43,767 nt of DNA from an uncultured Eubacteriales bacterium. Its GTDB lineage: Bacteria; Bacillota; Clostridia; Oscillospirales; Acutalibacteraceae. The stretch spans positions 1-43,767 of the forward strand of contig ONJD01000004.1 of assembly GCA_900317985.1 (NCBI GenBank), given 5' to 3'. The position numbers and the translations under genes are program-made. Positions 24,685-34,299 of the stretch are shown here, piece by piece. Numbering within the stretch: the stretch's first letter is position 1; every line of letters starts with the position of its first letter. The notes beneath the pieces were generated by a model. That model was given only the letters and a program-made list of their open reading frames with translations. It had not been told where the DNA came from and did not search any database.

Positions 24685-24830
24685 CGGGTCCGGTGAGATT
24701 ACACTGTAAGTAGTTCTTCGTAGAACATTCTTACACTCACTTGCTCGGTTATCCGCGGAAGGTAAGCGCCAATATCTTTCGCGAGGTAGTTCGAGAACAA
24801 AACAGCCCCCGTTGAGGGGGCTGTTTTCTT
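24685..24830 (+). ncRNA. Candidate small RNA with three consecutive hairpins
   Basis: The 233-base gap between the TetR gene and addA has no plausible gene but three ordered hairpins on the plus strand. Hairpin 1 (24693-24740) nests GTGAG/CTCAC, GTAAG/CTTAC and GTTCT/AGAAC around a TCGT loop. Hairpin 2 pairs CGCGGAAGG (24754-24762) with TCTTTCGCG (24775-24783), with two wobble pairs. Hairpin 3 is the terminator at 24799-24827. It could be an independent RNA of about 145 nt or the 3' untranslated end of the TetR transcript. No known RNA family was recognised. A tRNA was ruled out because no cloverleaf fits. Confidence 0.42.
24799..24830 (+). terminator. Bidirectional intrinsic terminator
   Basis: A perfect 12-bp stem AAAACAGCCCCC / GGGGGCTGTTTT has loop GTTGA. 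The T-run exists on both strands, so it ends transcripts from the left and addA transcripts from the right. Confidence 0.93.
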
Positions 24831-24855
24831 ATTGCTGTTTGGTTCTGGAACGGTG

Positions 24856-27800
24856 TTACAGCCGGATCTCCTGTCCGAGGTGGAAGGAGTAGAGGGAGAC
24901 GTCCCGGACCGGCAGCCCGAGGGTCTCTTCCAGCGCGACCTTGTAAAGGTCCAGCTGATCCCGGTACCGCTGCGCCAGTTCCTCGCCGTTTTTCACACGG
25001 TCGGTCTTGTAGTCGAGGAGGACCATGGCGCCATCTTCTTCAAAGGCGCAGTCGATGATCCCCTGGATGAGGACCTCCTCCGAGGCGTCTGCTCCGGAAA
25101 GCGTCTCATCGAACTGCCCGGCCGGCAGCAGGATCGCGAATTTATGCTCCCGCAATACGCGGGGGCTTTTTTTCATGCGTTCGTAAATTGACGAAGCAAA
25201 GAACGCGCGGACCTGACCGGCATCGACGACGTCCGCTTCGTCGGGGAGAAGGAAGCCCCGGTCGACGAGCCGTTCCTTCTCGGCATCCGGATCCTGTTCG
25301 GCCAGTGCGAAATCGGCGTACTGCATGAATTTGTGCAGGCAGGTGCCGCGTTCCGCCGGGGTCATCCCGTTGCGGGACAGAGACTCCGGACGGCTTTCCG
25401 CGAAGAATTCGGTGGAGAAGGGTTTTTCCGCAAGATGGGAGGCGCTGCGCTTCGAAAGCGAGGCGGCGAGCGCGCTGTGGGGATAGTTCCAGGTCATCCG
25501 TTCTTTCAGCTTTTCCACGGTCTTGGGATCTGCCGCGACGGCTTCGGTGGCCTCTTCACCGGTTTCGACTTCAGCTTCGTTTTCTCCATTGTCGATGTCG
25601 AAAAGGACCGATGCAGCTTCTTCGTTCTCCACGAGGGGCAGCAGGGCGACCGGACCTTCGGCGTCCCGGGCGCGCAGGAGCGCGGCATCCGGGTGCTGCA
25701 GGAAGGACAGGAGTACCCACTGGTAGAAGCTGCTGCAGCGCAGGACTTCCATTGGCGGGACGGTGTCGCCGCCGTAGAGCTTCGCGCTCGCCGAACGGAT
25801 GGAAGCGGCAAGAGGATCTTTGTCACTGTTCTTCATCGGAGCGTCGTACGCCGTCAGCACCAGTTTCTCTCTGGCTCTCGTCATGGCGACGTAGAGGACG
25901 CGGAGCGCTTCGGAGCGCTCACTGCGCAAACTCGCTTCCCGGATGGCGCTGTGACAGAGGGTGGGGTAGGTGAAGCCGGTGTCCGGCTGCCGCCCCTGGA
26001 GACCGATGCCGAGTTCCGGATGCAGGATGAGCTTCCGGTTCAGCTCCGAATCATTGAATTTGTGGTTGAGGTCCGCGACGATGCAGACCCGGAATTCAAG
26101 TCCCTTGGACTTGTGGATACTCATGATCTGCACCACGTTCGCGTTGGGGGACAGCGTGGCTGCCGTGTCGAGCGAACTGTCCTGCTCTCCGAGGCGGTCC
26201 ATGTAGCGGACGAACCCGGACAGACCATAGGAGCTGTTGGCGTCGTAGCTGTCGGCGTACTGAAGGAGCAGCTGCAGGTTCGCGACCCGCTGTTCTCCGA
26301 GGGGCATGGCGCCGACGATGGCGTCGTAAGAAGTCTCCTCGTAGATGCGGCGCAGGAGCTCTCCGGCGCCCATGGAGACGGACAGAGTGCGGAACCCGCG
26401 CAGCGCGGTCAGGAAATCGGCACAGTGTGCATCGCCACGTTCCTCTGCGGCGAGGACGGCTTTGTAGAGGTTCGTGTAACGGCTCCCGATGCGCAGGGAG
26501 GCCACTTCGTCTTCGGTGAAGCCGAAGAGCGGGGAGAGCAGCACGGCCAGCAGCGGCACGTCCTGGACGGGGTTGTCGATGACGGAGAGGAACGACAGCA
26601 TGGTCATGACTTCCGGGGTCTCGAGGAACCCGCCGCCCTGTTCGGCGTAGACGGGGATGCCCGCCTCGCTCAGCGTTTTGCGGTAGATGTTGGCGGTGTC
26701 TTTCACACTGCGCAGAAGGATCGCGAAATCTTTGTAGGCAAGCGGTTTCTCAGTCCCCTGGCTCTCTCGGATGGCGTTGGCGATGTACCGCGCGATATGC
26801 GCAGCCTCCGCCTGTTTCTTCTCCGCGCTCGTGCCGGCTCCCGGCGTGACGATGTGGAATTCGACGTCCGGTTCTTCCCGGTCTTCGTAAGCGTCTTCCG
26901 CTCCGAAGTACAGCTGCTCCGAAGCGTCGTAAGTGATCTCGCCGACCGCTTTGCTCATGAGGCGGGAGAACGTGTAGTTGACCGCGTTCAGGACGCCCTT
27001 GCGGCTGCGGAAATTGCTGCCGAGGACGACGGTGGCCGGGTAGGCGTCGGTTTCCGGGTCGTACAGCGGATATGTCTCTTTTTTGGCGAGGAACAGTTCC
27101 GGCATGGCCTGGCGGAACCGGTAGATGCTCTGCTTGACGTCGCCCACCATGAAGAGGTCGTCTTTGGAGAGGGCGGCGAAGATAGTGTCCTGGAGTTTGT
27201 TCGTGTCCTGATACTCGTCGATGAGCACTTCCTCGAACTGTTTCCGCAGGGTCTCCGCGAGTTCGGTGCGGGTGAAGGGCTCGGCGGCCGGATCTTCGAC
27301 CAGAAGCTGCAGCGCAAAGAGCTCCGTGTCGGCGAAGTCCAGCGCGTTTTCTTCCCGTTTCAATTCCGCGTATTTCTCATCGAACCGGAGGACCGTGTCC
27401 ACCAGTTTCTTCGCGAGGGGTCTCAGGAGCGCGTTGTCGACCGCGACATCGTCCTCTTCGCTGAGGGCGAACTTCTGGAACGCTTTGGGCAGCTTGCTTT
27501 TTGTGAAGTCTTCCTTGATCGTTCCGGCATAATTGATTGCCGGAGAAGAATAGTTTTTCCGTTTGTCCTCCGGGTCCTTCGGCTTTTTGAGATTGGGAAT
27601 GTTTAAGTCCTGCACAGCAGTGAGGAAGCCGTTCCAGTCTTCATTTGCCAGAAGGGAAGAAAGATGATCCAACTCCGTGAGATAGCCCCGGATGCACGCG
27701 ATGGTGTCGTCAAAAGAAACCTCGGGCGGCGTGCGTTCCGCCTGTAAAAGCCGAATGGCGTTCTGCCAGCGCAGGGTCCAGCTGTCGAGGAGCTCCTGCA

Positions 27801-28443
27801 GAGAGGAGCGGAGGATGCGGTAGGCGCGGGAGGGGTCGTCGTAGAGCCCCAAAGCGTTCTCCAGCCAGTGATCCGGAGAGGGGTAGGCTCGCGAGTAGGT
27901 GTGGAGCCGCAGGATGTTTTCTTCGATGGACGCGTCGTCCCGGCCGGTGGCGAGCAGCTCGACCAGCTTCAGGAAGTCGGGGTCCTGTTCGGCATAGAGT
28001 TCTTCGAGGACCTCCTCGAGGGCGGCGCGCTGCAGGACGCTGACTTCGGTCTCGTCCAGCATCCGGAAGTCCGGAGTGAGGCCGAGCTGTTCGAAGTTCT
28101 CCCGGACGAGGTTGCCGCAGTAGGAATCGATCGTGCAGATCTGCGCCGAGGGCAGGAGCATCTGCTGCTTTTGCAGGTGCTCGTTGGTCGGGTCTTCGAG
28201 CAGTTTTTTGGAGACGGCCTCCGCGAGCCGGGACCGCATTTCGGCGGTGGCGGCGCGGGTGAAGGTGACGATGAGGAGTTTGTCGGCGGAGCAGGGGTGC
28301 TCGGTGTCGGTCAGACGCCGGATGCACCGCTCGACGAGGACGGCAGTCTTTCCGGAACCGGCCGCCGCGCTGACGATGAGGGTGCCGCCTCTGGCGTCGA
28401 TGGCTTTCTGCTGATCAGGCGTCCAGTTCATGGTCTTCGCCAT
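24856..28443 (-). CDS. addA: ATP-dependent helicase/nuclease subunit AddA
   Basis: AddA is the UvrD-like helicase and 3'-strand nuclease half of AddAB, which processes double-strand breaks for RecA-dependent repair. The helicase starts with WTPDQQKAID (Q motif) and AAAGSGKTAVLVER (Walker A). ALDFADTE, LIDEYQDTN (motif II) and VGDVKQSIYRFRQA (motif III) follow. Motif V-VI segments IHKSKGLEF and VAMTRAREKL come later. The C-terminal nuclease motif is VLLDYKTDRV. The length of 1195 residues is normal. ATG 28443 follows GGAGGTGG, which lies inside addB; the genes overlap by 29 bases. Confidence 0.97.
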   Translation of the reverse strand: MAKTMNWTPDQQKAIDARGGTLIVSAAAGSGKTAVLVERCIRRLTDTEHPCSADKLLIVTFTRAATAEMRSRLAEAVSKKLLEDPTNEHLQKQQMLLPSAQICTIDSYCGNLVRENFEQLGLTPDFRMLDETEVSVLQRAALEEVLEELYAEQDPDFLKLVELLATGRDDASIEENILRLHTYSRAYPSPDHWLENALGLYDDPSRAYRILRSSLQELLDSWTLRWQNAIRLLQAERTPPEVSFDDTIACIRGYLTELDHLSSLLANEDWNGFLTAVQDLNIPNLKKPKDPEDKRKNYSSPAINYAGTIKEDFTKSKLPKAFQKFALSEEDDVAVDNALLRPLAKKLVDTVLRFDEKYAELKREENALDFADTELFALQLLVEDPAAEPFTRTELAETLRKQFEEVLIDEYQDTNKLQDTIFAALSKDDLFMVGDVKQSIYRFRQAMPELFLAKKETYPLYDPETDAYPATVVLGSNFRSRKGVLNAVNYTFSRLMSKAVGEITYDASEQLYFGAEDAYEDREEPDVEFHIVTPGAGTSAEKKQAEAAHIARYIANAIRESQGTEKPLAYKDFAILLRSVKDTANIYRKTLSEAGIPVYAEQGGGFLETPEVMTMLSFLSVIDNPVQDVPLLAVLLSPLFGFTEDEVASLRIGSRYTNLYKAVLAAEERGDAHCADFLTALRGFRTLSVSMGAGELLRRIYEETSYDAIVGAMPLGEQRVANLQLLLQYADSYDANSSYGLSGFVRYMDRLGEQDSSLDTAATLSPNANVVQIMSIHKSKGLEFRVCIVADLNHKFNDSELNRKLILHPELGIGLQGRQPDTGFTYPTLCHSAIREASLRSERSEALRVLYVAMTRAREKLVLTAYDAPMKNSDKDPLAASIRSASAKLYGGDTVPPMEVLRCSSFYQWVLLSFLQHPDAALLRARDAEGPVALLPLVENEEAASVLFDIDNGENEAEVETGEEATEAVAADPKTVEKLKERMTWNYPHSALAASLSKRSASHLAEKPFSTEFFAESRPESLSRNGMTPAERGTCLHKFMQYADFALAEQDPDAEKERLVDRGFLLPDEADVVDAGQVRAFFASSIYERMKKSPRVLREHKFAILLPAGQFDETLSGADASEEVLIQGIIDCAFEEDGAMVLLDYKTDRVKNGEELAQRYRDQLDLYKVALEETLGLPVRDVSLYSFHLGQEIRL

Positions 28444-31400
28444 TGCCGTCCACCTCCTTTGCCAGTTCTTCCATGAGGGCCTCGCGGTCCGTGATCTTTT
28501 CGATGACGCGGGTCGTCGGCTCTTCCGGCCGGCAGACCGCGCGGTAGTCGCAGTAGGAGCAGGGGAGGTACCCGTTCTGCTCGGCGGGCATGGCGGGAAT
28601 GGCCCCCTGATGGAGGTCGGTCGCCATTTTCGTCAGCAGGAAGTCGATTCGCTTGTGGAGCTGTCCTAGCTCCTGCAGGGAGGCCAGGGTGCGCTCCGGG
28701 GTCAGGGTGACCTCGCCGTCTTTCGACCGCTTGCGTTTGATGGGGATATAGTTTCCTTCGAGGCCGTGTTCCATGGCGTCGAGGATGTCGTTGTCCCAAA
28801 GCAGGAGACCGTTTTGCTTGTCTTTGCCGCTGTTTTGGATGTCCGCCTCTTCTTTTGGCGCGTCCCGCCGGGTGGTCGTGCCGGTGGCCCGCTTGGCAGG
28901 GTAGTAGAGGATGCCGGCCGGGACCGTGTCTTCATACTTTCCGGTGCCGTTCTGTTCGATGGTGAAGAGGTAGAGGAGCATCTGCAGGTTGAGGCCGTAC
29001 AGGATGTCCGACAGTTCGAATTCCTTGCCGCCGCTCTTGTAGTCGACGACACGGACATAGGTCTTTCCGTCTTTTTCACAGAGGTCGACCCGGTCGACCG
29101 AACCCCTGACCGCGAGCGTGCCGCCGTCAGGGAGTTCCAGCGTGTAGGAGGCCACTTCGGTCTCGTTCCCGATGGAGAGTTCGAAGTCGGTGGGGACGAA
29201 GTCGGAGACCTTCAGCTCATCCTGCAGCCGCTCGGCCACGTCGTAGAGCGTGAGGGTCAGGCGGCGGTACAGGTACTGGAAGCGGGTCGTCTTGTCGTCG
29301 AGTCCGCCCAGTTCGGAGTTCGCGTAGACCTCGAGCCAGTGGTCAACGCGCCCGTGGAGCTGCTCTCTCGTCAGGGCGACGAAGGCCGCCTTGTCGGACT
29401 CTTTCAACAGCTGTTCGAGGACATAGTGGATGATCGTCCCGTAGTGGTTCGCGCCGAGCGTCGCCCGTTTGCGGGGCTCGGCGTTCAGGCCGTAGCGGCA
29501 GAAATACTGGAACGCGCAGTGGTAATAGTTGTCGACGCGGGAGGCCGACAGCGACATGTCTTTTTTGAAGAGGTCGGTGGCGATCGACGGGTCGTGGATC
29601 GCGAACACACGGGGCACCAGAGCCCGGTCCAGAGAGGCGAGCTTTTTGTGGTAGGAACCGTCTCCGTCGAGAGAGGAAAGGGCTTCCCGGACGCTGAGGA
29701 CCGGGACCGGATCTTCCGCCCGGACCTGTTCGGCATAGGTCTTATAGGCCGAGGCCATGGTCTCGGCGTAGTAGTCGGCGGGAAGTCGTCCGGCATCTTC
29801 TTTGTGATAGAGCGGGATCTCCTCGTCGCCCTCTTCCTTTGTGAAGAGGAGTTCCACACCGTGGATAAGTTCCGAGGGCAGGTAGGAACCGCCGGCGGCG
29901 TCGAGACGGTGCCAGGAGAGGTACAGCCGCTCCCGGGGCGCTGTGACGGCCGAGTACGTGATGAACCGCTCTTCGCTGGCCCGGAGGTCTTCCGGGAAGG
30001 AGAGCTCCAGCCCTTTTTCTCTCAAAAGGGTGCGCTCATGGAGCGTGAAGAGCCCCGACTGTCCGATGACGGCGGGGAACACGCCCTCTTCCAGCCCGGC
30101 CACGAAGACGGTGTTCGGGGAGGAGAGCCTGACCCGGTCGGCGGCGGAGACCGAGACTTCGTCGAGTCCCTGCGGGATGCTGCCGAGGTCGGTCATCGAG
30201 AGGATGGCGTAGAACAGGTCGGCATACTGTTTCATCGACGCGCAGCGTTCGTCGCCGTAGACGGCGGTCAGCCGGTCGATGATGGAGATGACGACGTCCC
30301 AGACACGGTCCTGTTCTCCGGCGAGGTCGGGGAGGCCGGACGCGTCGAGGGCGACGGCGTATTCTTTCAGATGTTCCGGGACACGGGTGCGGACGAGGAA
30401 GTCGTAAATCGCCTCGCCGACTTCCCGGAAACTTTTCTCTCTGCAGTTGTTTCTCAGTCTGACGAGCGGGCCGATGACCCGGGCGCGGGTCTCGTTCAGA
30501 AGGGCAAGGGCTTCCTCGGCTTCCGCCTCAATCCGGAACCCGGCGTCCAGTCCGAAGGGGTTCCAGGGGAACGGGTCCTGCCAGCTGCGGCCCTTGACGT
30601 CCCAGGTGAAGATGTAGTTCTCCAGCTCCGCGACCTCTTCCGGGGAAACGCCGGCCAGACCCGTCTTCAGGTACTGAAGCAGGTTTTCCGAGGTGAAGCC
30701 CTGCGACAGAAGCGCAAGGACGGAGCGGCAGAGCACAGCCAGCGGCTGGTGTTCCACCGGCTGGCGGGCGTCGTCGAAAAACGGGATCTCGTAACGGCGG
30801 AACGCGCCGAGCAGCTCTTTCCGGTATTCTTCCTCCCGGCGGACGATGACCGCGATGTCCCGCGCCCGCAGGCCGTCTTCCCGCAGCAGTTTGCGGATGG
30901 TGGCGGCGATCCACTCACACTCTTCGAAGAGGCTCTGGCTCTCGCAGACCGTGATGTGCTCCGCCGGCCCGTCGTAGACCCGTTCGGCGGGGTAGAAGAG
31001 GTTCTGTTCGAGGAAGGCGAGTTCCGGGGCGATGTACCGCGCGCCGTTTCGGAGGTCCGCCTCCTCTTTCGGGACGGTCCGTACACGGACGTTCCGCTCT
31101 TTTGCCATCCGCTCGAGCCGTTTCTTCGTCTCGTCGACGGAGTGGAAGATCATGGAGGGGTCGGCGCCGTCGGTGCACAGCGTGACATAGACGTCTTTCG
31201 CCTGGGAGAGGATGCGTCCGAGGAGGGACAGCTCCTGACCGGTGAAGCTCTTGAAGCCGTCGATGGCGAACGTGTAGCCCTCGAGGAACTGTGTGTCGTC
31301 CAGGACCCGGCAGAGTTTTTCGATCTGCAGGTCTTCGTCGGCGTAGCGCTGACGGAACATGGCGTCATAGACGTCGTAGATGAGGAAGAGCTCGCGGAGC

Positions 31401-31855
31401 TTGCGGGACAGGACCGGACTGTCGACGGTCCCGGCGGCCTCTTCGAGTTTCGCGAGGCCGGCGCCGGACTGGCGCACTTCCCGGAAGATGGCGATGAGTT
31501 CTTTCGCGAGCCGCACATCGTCGCGGTAGTTCGCGTAGTATTCGAGTTTGTCCGCCACGGCGTCCATCGCCCGCAGCATGAGGATGAGGCGGGTGCCGTC
31601 GTCGGCGACGATGCCGGCATTGCCGCCGGTCGTCCGGAAGACGAAGTCGGTGAGGCGGGTGAAGCTCAGCACTTCGACGTTTTGGGCGGCCGCGTTGCCG
31701 AAGGTCTTCAGCATGGCGCGCTCGGAGTCATAGGAATACTGCTCCGGCACGATGAGGATGAGACGGTCCTCACCCTGCTGCGCCAGAGTCCCGAGGACCC
31801 TGCGGACATATTCCGTTTTGCCGGAACCGGTTCTTCCGGTCACAAGTTGAAGCAT
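28415..31855 (-). CDS. addB: ATP-dependent helicase/nuclease subunit AddB
   Basis: AddB supplies the second nuclease and the Chi-recognition scaffold of AddAB. It starts MLQLVTGRTGSGKTEYVRR with an intact Walker A. The nuclease motif VRVVDYKSGGKEFELSD is present. The 4Fe-4S cysteines are in CAFQYFC and the C-terminal CSYCDYRAVC, as in other AddB proteins. The frame stays open far upstream on this strand, to 33307, but that part is only the antisense of murC. ATG 31855, 6 bases after AGGAGG, is the true start, giving 1146 residues. It is the first gene of addBA and divergent from murC, with a 150-base shared promoter region. Confidence 0.96.
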   Translation of the reverse strand: MLQLVTGRTGSGKTEYVRRVLGTLAQQGEDRLILIVPEQYSYDSERAMLKTFGNAAAQNVEVLSFTRLTDFVFRTTGGNAGIVADDGTRLILMLRAMDAVADKLEYYANYRDDVRLAKELIAIFREVRQSGAGLAKLEEAAGTVDSPVLSRKLRELFLIYDVYDAMFRQRYADEDLQIEKLCRVLDDTQFLEGYTFAIDGFKSFTGQELSLLGRILSQAKDVYVTLCTDGADPSMIFHSVDETKKRLERMAKERNVRVRTVPKEEADLRNGARYIAPELAFLEQNLFYPAERVYDGPAEHITVCESQSLFEECEWIAATIRKLLREDGLRARDIAVIVRREEEYRKELLGAFRRYEIPFFDDARQPVEHQPLAVLCRSVLALLSQGFTSENLLQYLKTGLAGVSPEEVAELENYIFTWDVKGRSWQDPFPWNPFGLDAGFRIEAEAEEALALLNETRARVIGPLVRLRNNCREKSFREVGEAIYDFLVRTRVPEHLKEYAVALDASGLPDLAGEQDRVWDVVISIIDRLTAVYGDERCASMKQYADLFYAILSMTDLGSIPQGLDEVSVSAADRVRLSSPNTVFVAGLEEGVFPAVIGQSGLFTLHERTLLREKGLELSFPEDLRASEERFITYSAVTAPRERLYLSWHRLDAAGGSYLPSELIHGVELLFTKEEGDEEIPLYHKEDAGRLPADYYAETMASAYKTYAEQVRAEDPVPVLSVREALSSLDGDGSYHKKLASLDRALVPRVFAIHDPSIATDLFKKDMSLSASRVDNYYHCAFQYFCRYGLNAEPRKRATLGANHYGTIIHYVLEQLLKESDKAAFVALTREQLHGRVDHWLEVYANSELGGLDDKTTRFQYLYRRLTLTLYDVAERLQDELKVSDFVPTDFELSIGNETEVASYTLELPDGGTLAVRGSVDRVDLCEKDGKTYVRVVDYKSGGKEFELSDILYGLNLQMLLYLFTIEQNGTGKYEDTVPAGILYYPAKRATGTTTRRDAPKEEADIQNSGKDKQNGLLLWDNDILDAMEHGLEGNYIPIKRKRSKDGEVTLTPERTLASLQELGQLHKRIDFLLTKMATDLHQGAIPAMPAEQNGYLPCSYCDYRAVCRPEEPTTRVIEKITDREALMEELAKEVDGNGEDHELDA

Positions 31856-31885
31856 AGAACGCCTCCTGCGAATAATCTGAACATA

Positions 31886-31894
31886 TTTTACCAC
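31886..31894 (-). promoter_or_regulatory. Extended -10 promoter of addBA
   Basis: Read on the minus strand this is TGGTAAAAT, an extended -10 element. It lies about 25 bases before the AGGAGG of addB. No good -35 box is seen. Confidence 0.42.
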
Positions 31895-31936
31895 AATTGT
31901 ACCGACCCTCATATTCCATTTATTGGACACGAGCCC

Positions 31937-31965
31937 TTTAATTATTAAAGGAGTTTTGGTATAAT
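31937..31965 (+). promoter_or_regulatory. Promoter of the murC operon
   Basis: A perfect TATAAT (31960-31965) is preceded by TGG (31957-31959), making an extended -10 element. The -35 region TTTAAT (31937-31942) is weak. It is divergent from the addBA promoter. Confidence 0.6.
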
Positions 31966-32005
31966 CTAATACTGGAATTCTAGCAACTTTATGGAGGACC
32001 ACATC

Positions 32006-33415
32006 TTGAAAATCGATGACGTTTTGAAAACAGCCAAACGAGTCCATTTTATCGGGATCGGCGGATCCGGCATGACGCCTCTGGCAGAGATCCTGCTCGC
32101 CAACGGGTACCATATGACCGGCTCCGACAACAATCCCGGAGACAATATCGACAAACTCCGTTCCCTCGGTGCGGAGATCATCCTCGGTCAGAAAGCGGAG
32201 AACATCGAACTCTGCAAACCGGATATCATCGTCTACACCGTCGCCATCCTGAAGGACAACCCCGAGCTGGTGGCCGCGAAAGCGTCCGGCATCCCGTGCT
32301 TTGAGCGGGCGGACCTCTTCGGCGCCATCTCCAGGATGTACGACGACTGCATCTGCATCTGCGGCACCCACGGAAAGACCACGACGACGGCCATGCTGTC
32401 CCAGATCATGATCGAAGCCGGTAAGGACCCGACCCTTGTCGTCGGCGGCCGGCTGCCCCTCATCGACAGCCACGGCAGAGCGGGGGACACCCCGTACATG
32501 GTCGCGGAGGCCTGTGAGTTCCAGGATCACTTCCTGACGCTGTCTCCCGACACCACCGTCCTGCTCAATGTGGATGACGACCACATGGAATACTTCAAGA
32601 CGATGGACAACATGATCCAGTCCTACACGACGTTCGTCAACATGACGACCAGCCTCGTCGTCTTTAACGGCGACGACGAGAACACCTGCAAGGCGATCGA
32701 ACGGGCCGAGCGCCGGGACGACCAGACGTTCCTGACCTTCGGTCTCTCGCCGGAGCGTGACTACTACGCGGAAAACATCACCTACAACCGGGGCGCGTTC
32801 CCGGAATTCGACGTCATGCACGCCGGGAAGCTCGTCTGCCATGTGGCGCTGGGCGTTCCCGGAAAACACAATGTCATGAATGCCCTCGGCGTCATCGCCG
32901 CGGCCCTCTGGAACGGGGTGCCGGCATCGGACATCGCGGCGTACATCGCCAACTTCAAGGGAGCGGGCAGACGGTTCGAGGTCCTCGGAGAGTTCAACGG
33001 CATCACCGTGGCCGATGACTATGCCCACCATCCCACCGAACTCAGGGTGACCCTCGAAGCGGTCATGTCGATGGGGTATCATGAGGTCTGGGCCGTGTTC
33101 CAGCCCTTCACGTACTCCCGCACCTACATGCTGATGGACGACTTCGCCGAAGCGCTGAAGATCCCGGACCATGCCGTCATGACCGAGATCATGGGCTCCC
33201 GGGAAGTCAACACCTATGACGTCTACACGTCCCAGCTTGCGGAGAAGATCCCGGGCAGCGTCTGGTTCGAGAACAGAGCCGACGTCGTCGACTATGTCAT
33301 CGAACACGCGGTCCCCGGCGACCTCATCATCACGCTCGGCTGCGGCGACATCTATAAAGAGGCCAAGCAGATGGTCGAGCGCTACCGCGCCATGACGGGG
33401 GGCGATGCGGAATGA
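32006..33415 (+). CDS. murC: UDP-N-acetylmuramate--L-alanine ligase
   Basis: MurC adds L-alanine to UDP-MurNAc, the first peptide step of cell wall precursor synthesis. The nucleotide-sugar loop FIGIGGSGMTPLAEIL is at the N-terminus. The ATP motif CGTHGKTTTTAM lies near residue 118. Further Mur-ligase segments are LNVDDDHMEYF and the domain 3 sequence DDYAHHPTELRVTL. The frame opens at ATG 31991, but GGAGG (31993-31997) lies 8 bases before TTG 32006, so TTG is chosen, giving 469 residues. Starting at 31991 would leave no ribosome site. The stop overlaps the next gene by 4 bases. Confidence 0.95.
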   Translation: MKIDDVLKTAKRVHFIGIGGSGMTPLAEILLANGYHMTGSDNNPGDNIDKLRSLGAEIILGQKAENIELCKPDIIVYTVAILKDNPELVAAKASGIPCFERADLFGAISRMYDDCICICGTHGKTTTTAMLSQIMIEAGKDPTLVVGGRLPLIDSHGRAGDTPYMVAEACEFQDHFLTLSPDTTVLLNVDDDHMEYFKTMDNMIQSYTTFVNMTTSLVVFNGDDENTCKAIERAERRDDQTFLTFGLSPERDYYAENITYNRGAFPEFDVMHAGKLVCHVALGVPGKHNVMNALGVIAAALWNGVPASDIAAYIANFKGAGRRFEVLGEFNGITVADDYAHHPTELRVTLEAVMSMGYHEVWAVFQPFTYSRTYMLMDDFAEALKIPDHAVMTEIMGSREVNTYDVYTSQLAEKIPGSVWFENRADVVDYVIEHAVPGDLIITLGCGDIYKEAKQMVERYRAMTGGDAE

Positions 33416-34281
33416 GTCAGAAGATGAAACGCGTCGTCGCGCTCTTGATGACGGCGGTCCTCGTCGGCTGTCTCCTCGGGATGACCGGCTGTCACCGGAA
33501 GGACAAGGCGGAAGACGCGGCCACCGCGGTCGCCGTCGAAGAGGAGACCTCGAAGAAAGGGAACTTCCTGTCGGAACTCCTCGGCAAAGACAAAGAGGAA
33601 GAGGCGTCTGAGACGTCGAAGTCCACCGCCGCGAAGACCACCGAAAAGACGACCGAACGGGCAGACCCGAACACGACGGTCGCGGTGACCGGCACGTCGA
33701 AGAACGACGCGACGGCCGCCACCACCATGTCCTCCGGTCTGTTCCAGGTCTCGCAGGATTACAAGAATGCCCATCCGTACTGCGTCGCCGTCAACACGGC
33801 GCAGAACATCGTCATCGTCTATGCGAAAGACGCGGAAGGCAATTACACGACTCCGGTCAAAGCGATGGCCTGCTCCTGCGGCCGCGCCGGCCACGAGACG
33901 CCCTCCGGCCAGTACACCGCGCTGACGAAACAGCGCTGGCTGTACCTCATCGACGGGACTTACGGCCAGTACTGCACGAAGTTCAGGGAGCACTACTGGT
34001 TCCACTCCGTGCCGTATTACAGCCAGAGCCCCTCGGACCTTGAATGGCCGGAATACAACAAACTCGGAAGCAATGCTTCCGCCGGCTGTGTCCGCATGTG
34101 TGTCAGAGACGTCAAATGGGTCTATGACAACATCAGCCTCGGCACTGTCATCCGGGTCTACGCCTCTTCGGCGGCGGAACCGATGGCGAAACCTGCCTCC
34201 ATCCGGATCGATACCAGCGACAGCAACCCGAACCGCGGCTGGGATCCTACCGACCCGGATCCGGGCAACCCCTACGTTTAA
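33412..34281 (+). CDS. L,D-transpeptidase (YkuD) lipoprotein
   Basis: The protein is probably a membrane-anchored peptidoglycan cross-linking or remodelling enzyme outside the cell membrane. The N-terminus has a lipoprotein signal: MKRVV, a hydrophobic core and the lipobox MTGC (cysteine near residue 27). A linker of about 75 residues rich in E, K, T and A follows. The YkuD catalytic domain runs from about residue 120, with the histidine segment HYWFHSVPYY and the catalytic cysteine in SNASAGCVRMCVRD. The length of 289 residues is typical. It overlaps murC by 4 bases (ATGA), coupling a wall-precursor enzyme to a wall-modifying one. The final 30 residues, rich in D, P and N, are unusual and probably disordered. 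Confidence 0.92.
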   Translation: MSQKMKRVVALLMTAVLVGCLLGMTGCHRKDKAEDAATAVAVEEETSKKGNFLSELLGKDKEEEASETSKSTAAKTTEKTTERADPNTTVAVTGTSKNDATAATTMSSGLFQVSQDYKNAHPYCVAVNTAQNIVIVYAKDAEGNYTTPVKAMACSCGRAGHETPSGQYTALTKQRWLYLIDGTYGQYCTKFREHYWFHSVPYYSQSPSDLEWPEYNKLGSNASAGCVRMCVRDVKWVYDNISLGTVIRVYASSAAEPMAKPASIRIDTSDSNPNRGWDPTDPDPGNPYV

Positions 34282-34299
34282 GAAAAGGAGCTGACTGAA

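Noticed and set aside
24681..24800. A tRNA or SRP RNA in the gap before addA
   Set aside because: No cloverleaf fits, despite a TTCGAG near 24790, and the conserved SRP helix 8 motif is missing.
28766..31948. A 1060-codon open frame on the plus strand across addB
   Set aside because: Antisense shadow of addB; same compositional bias and no motifs.
31856..33307. N-terminal extension of addB by 484 codons
   Set aside because: The extension is antisense to murC. The true start at 31855 has AGGAGG and matches the AddB Walker A start.
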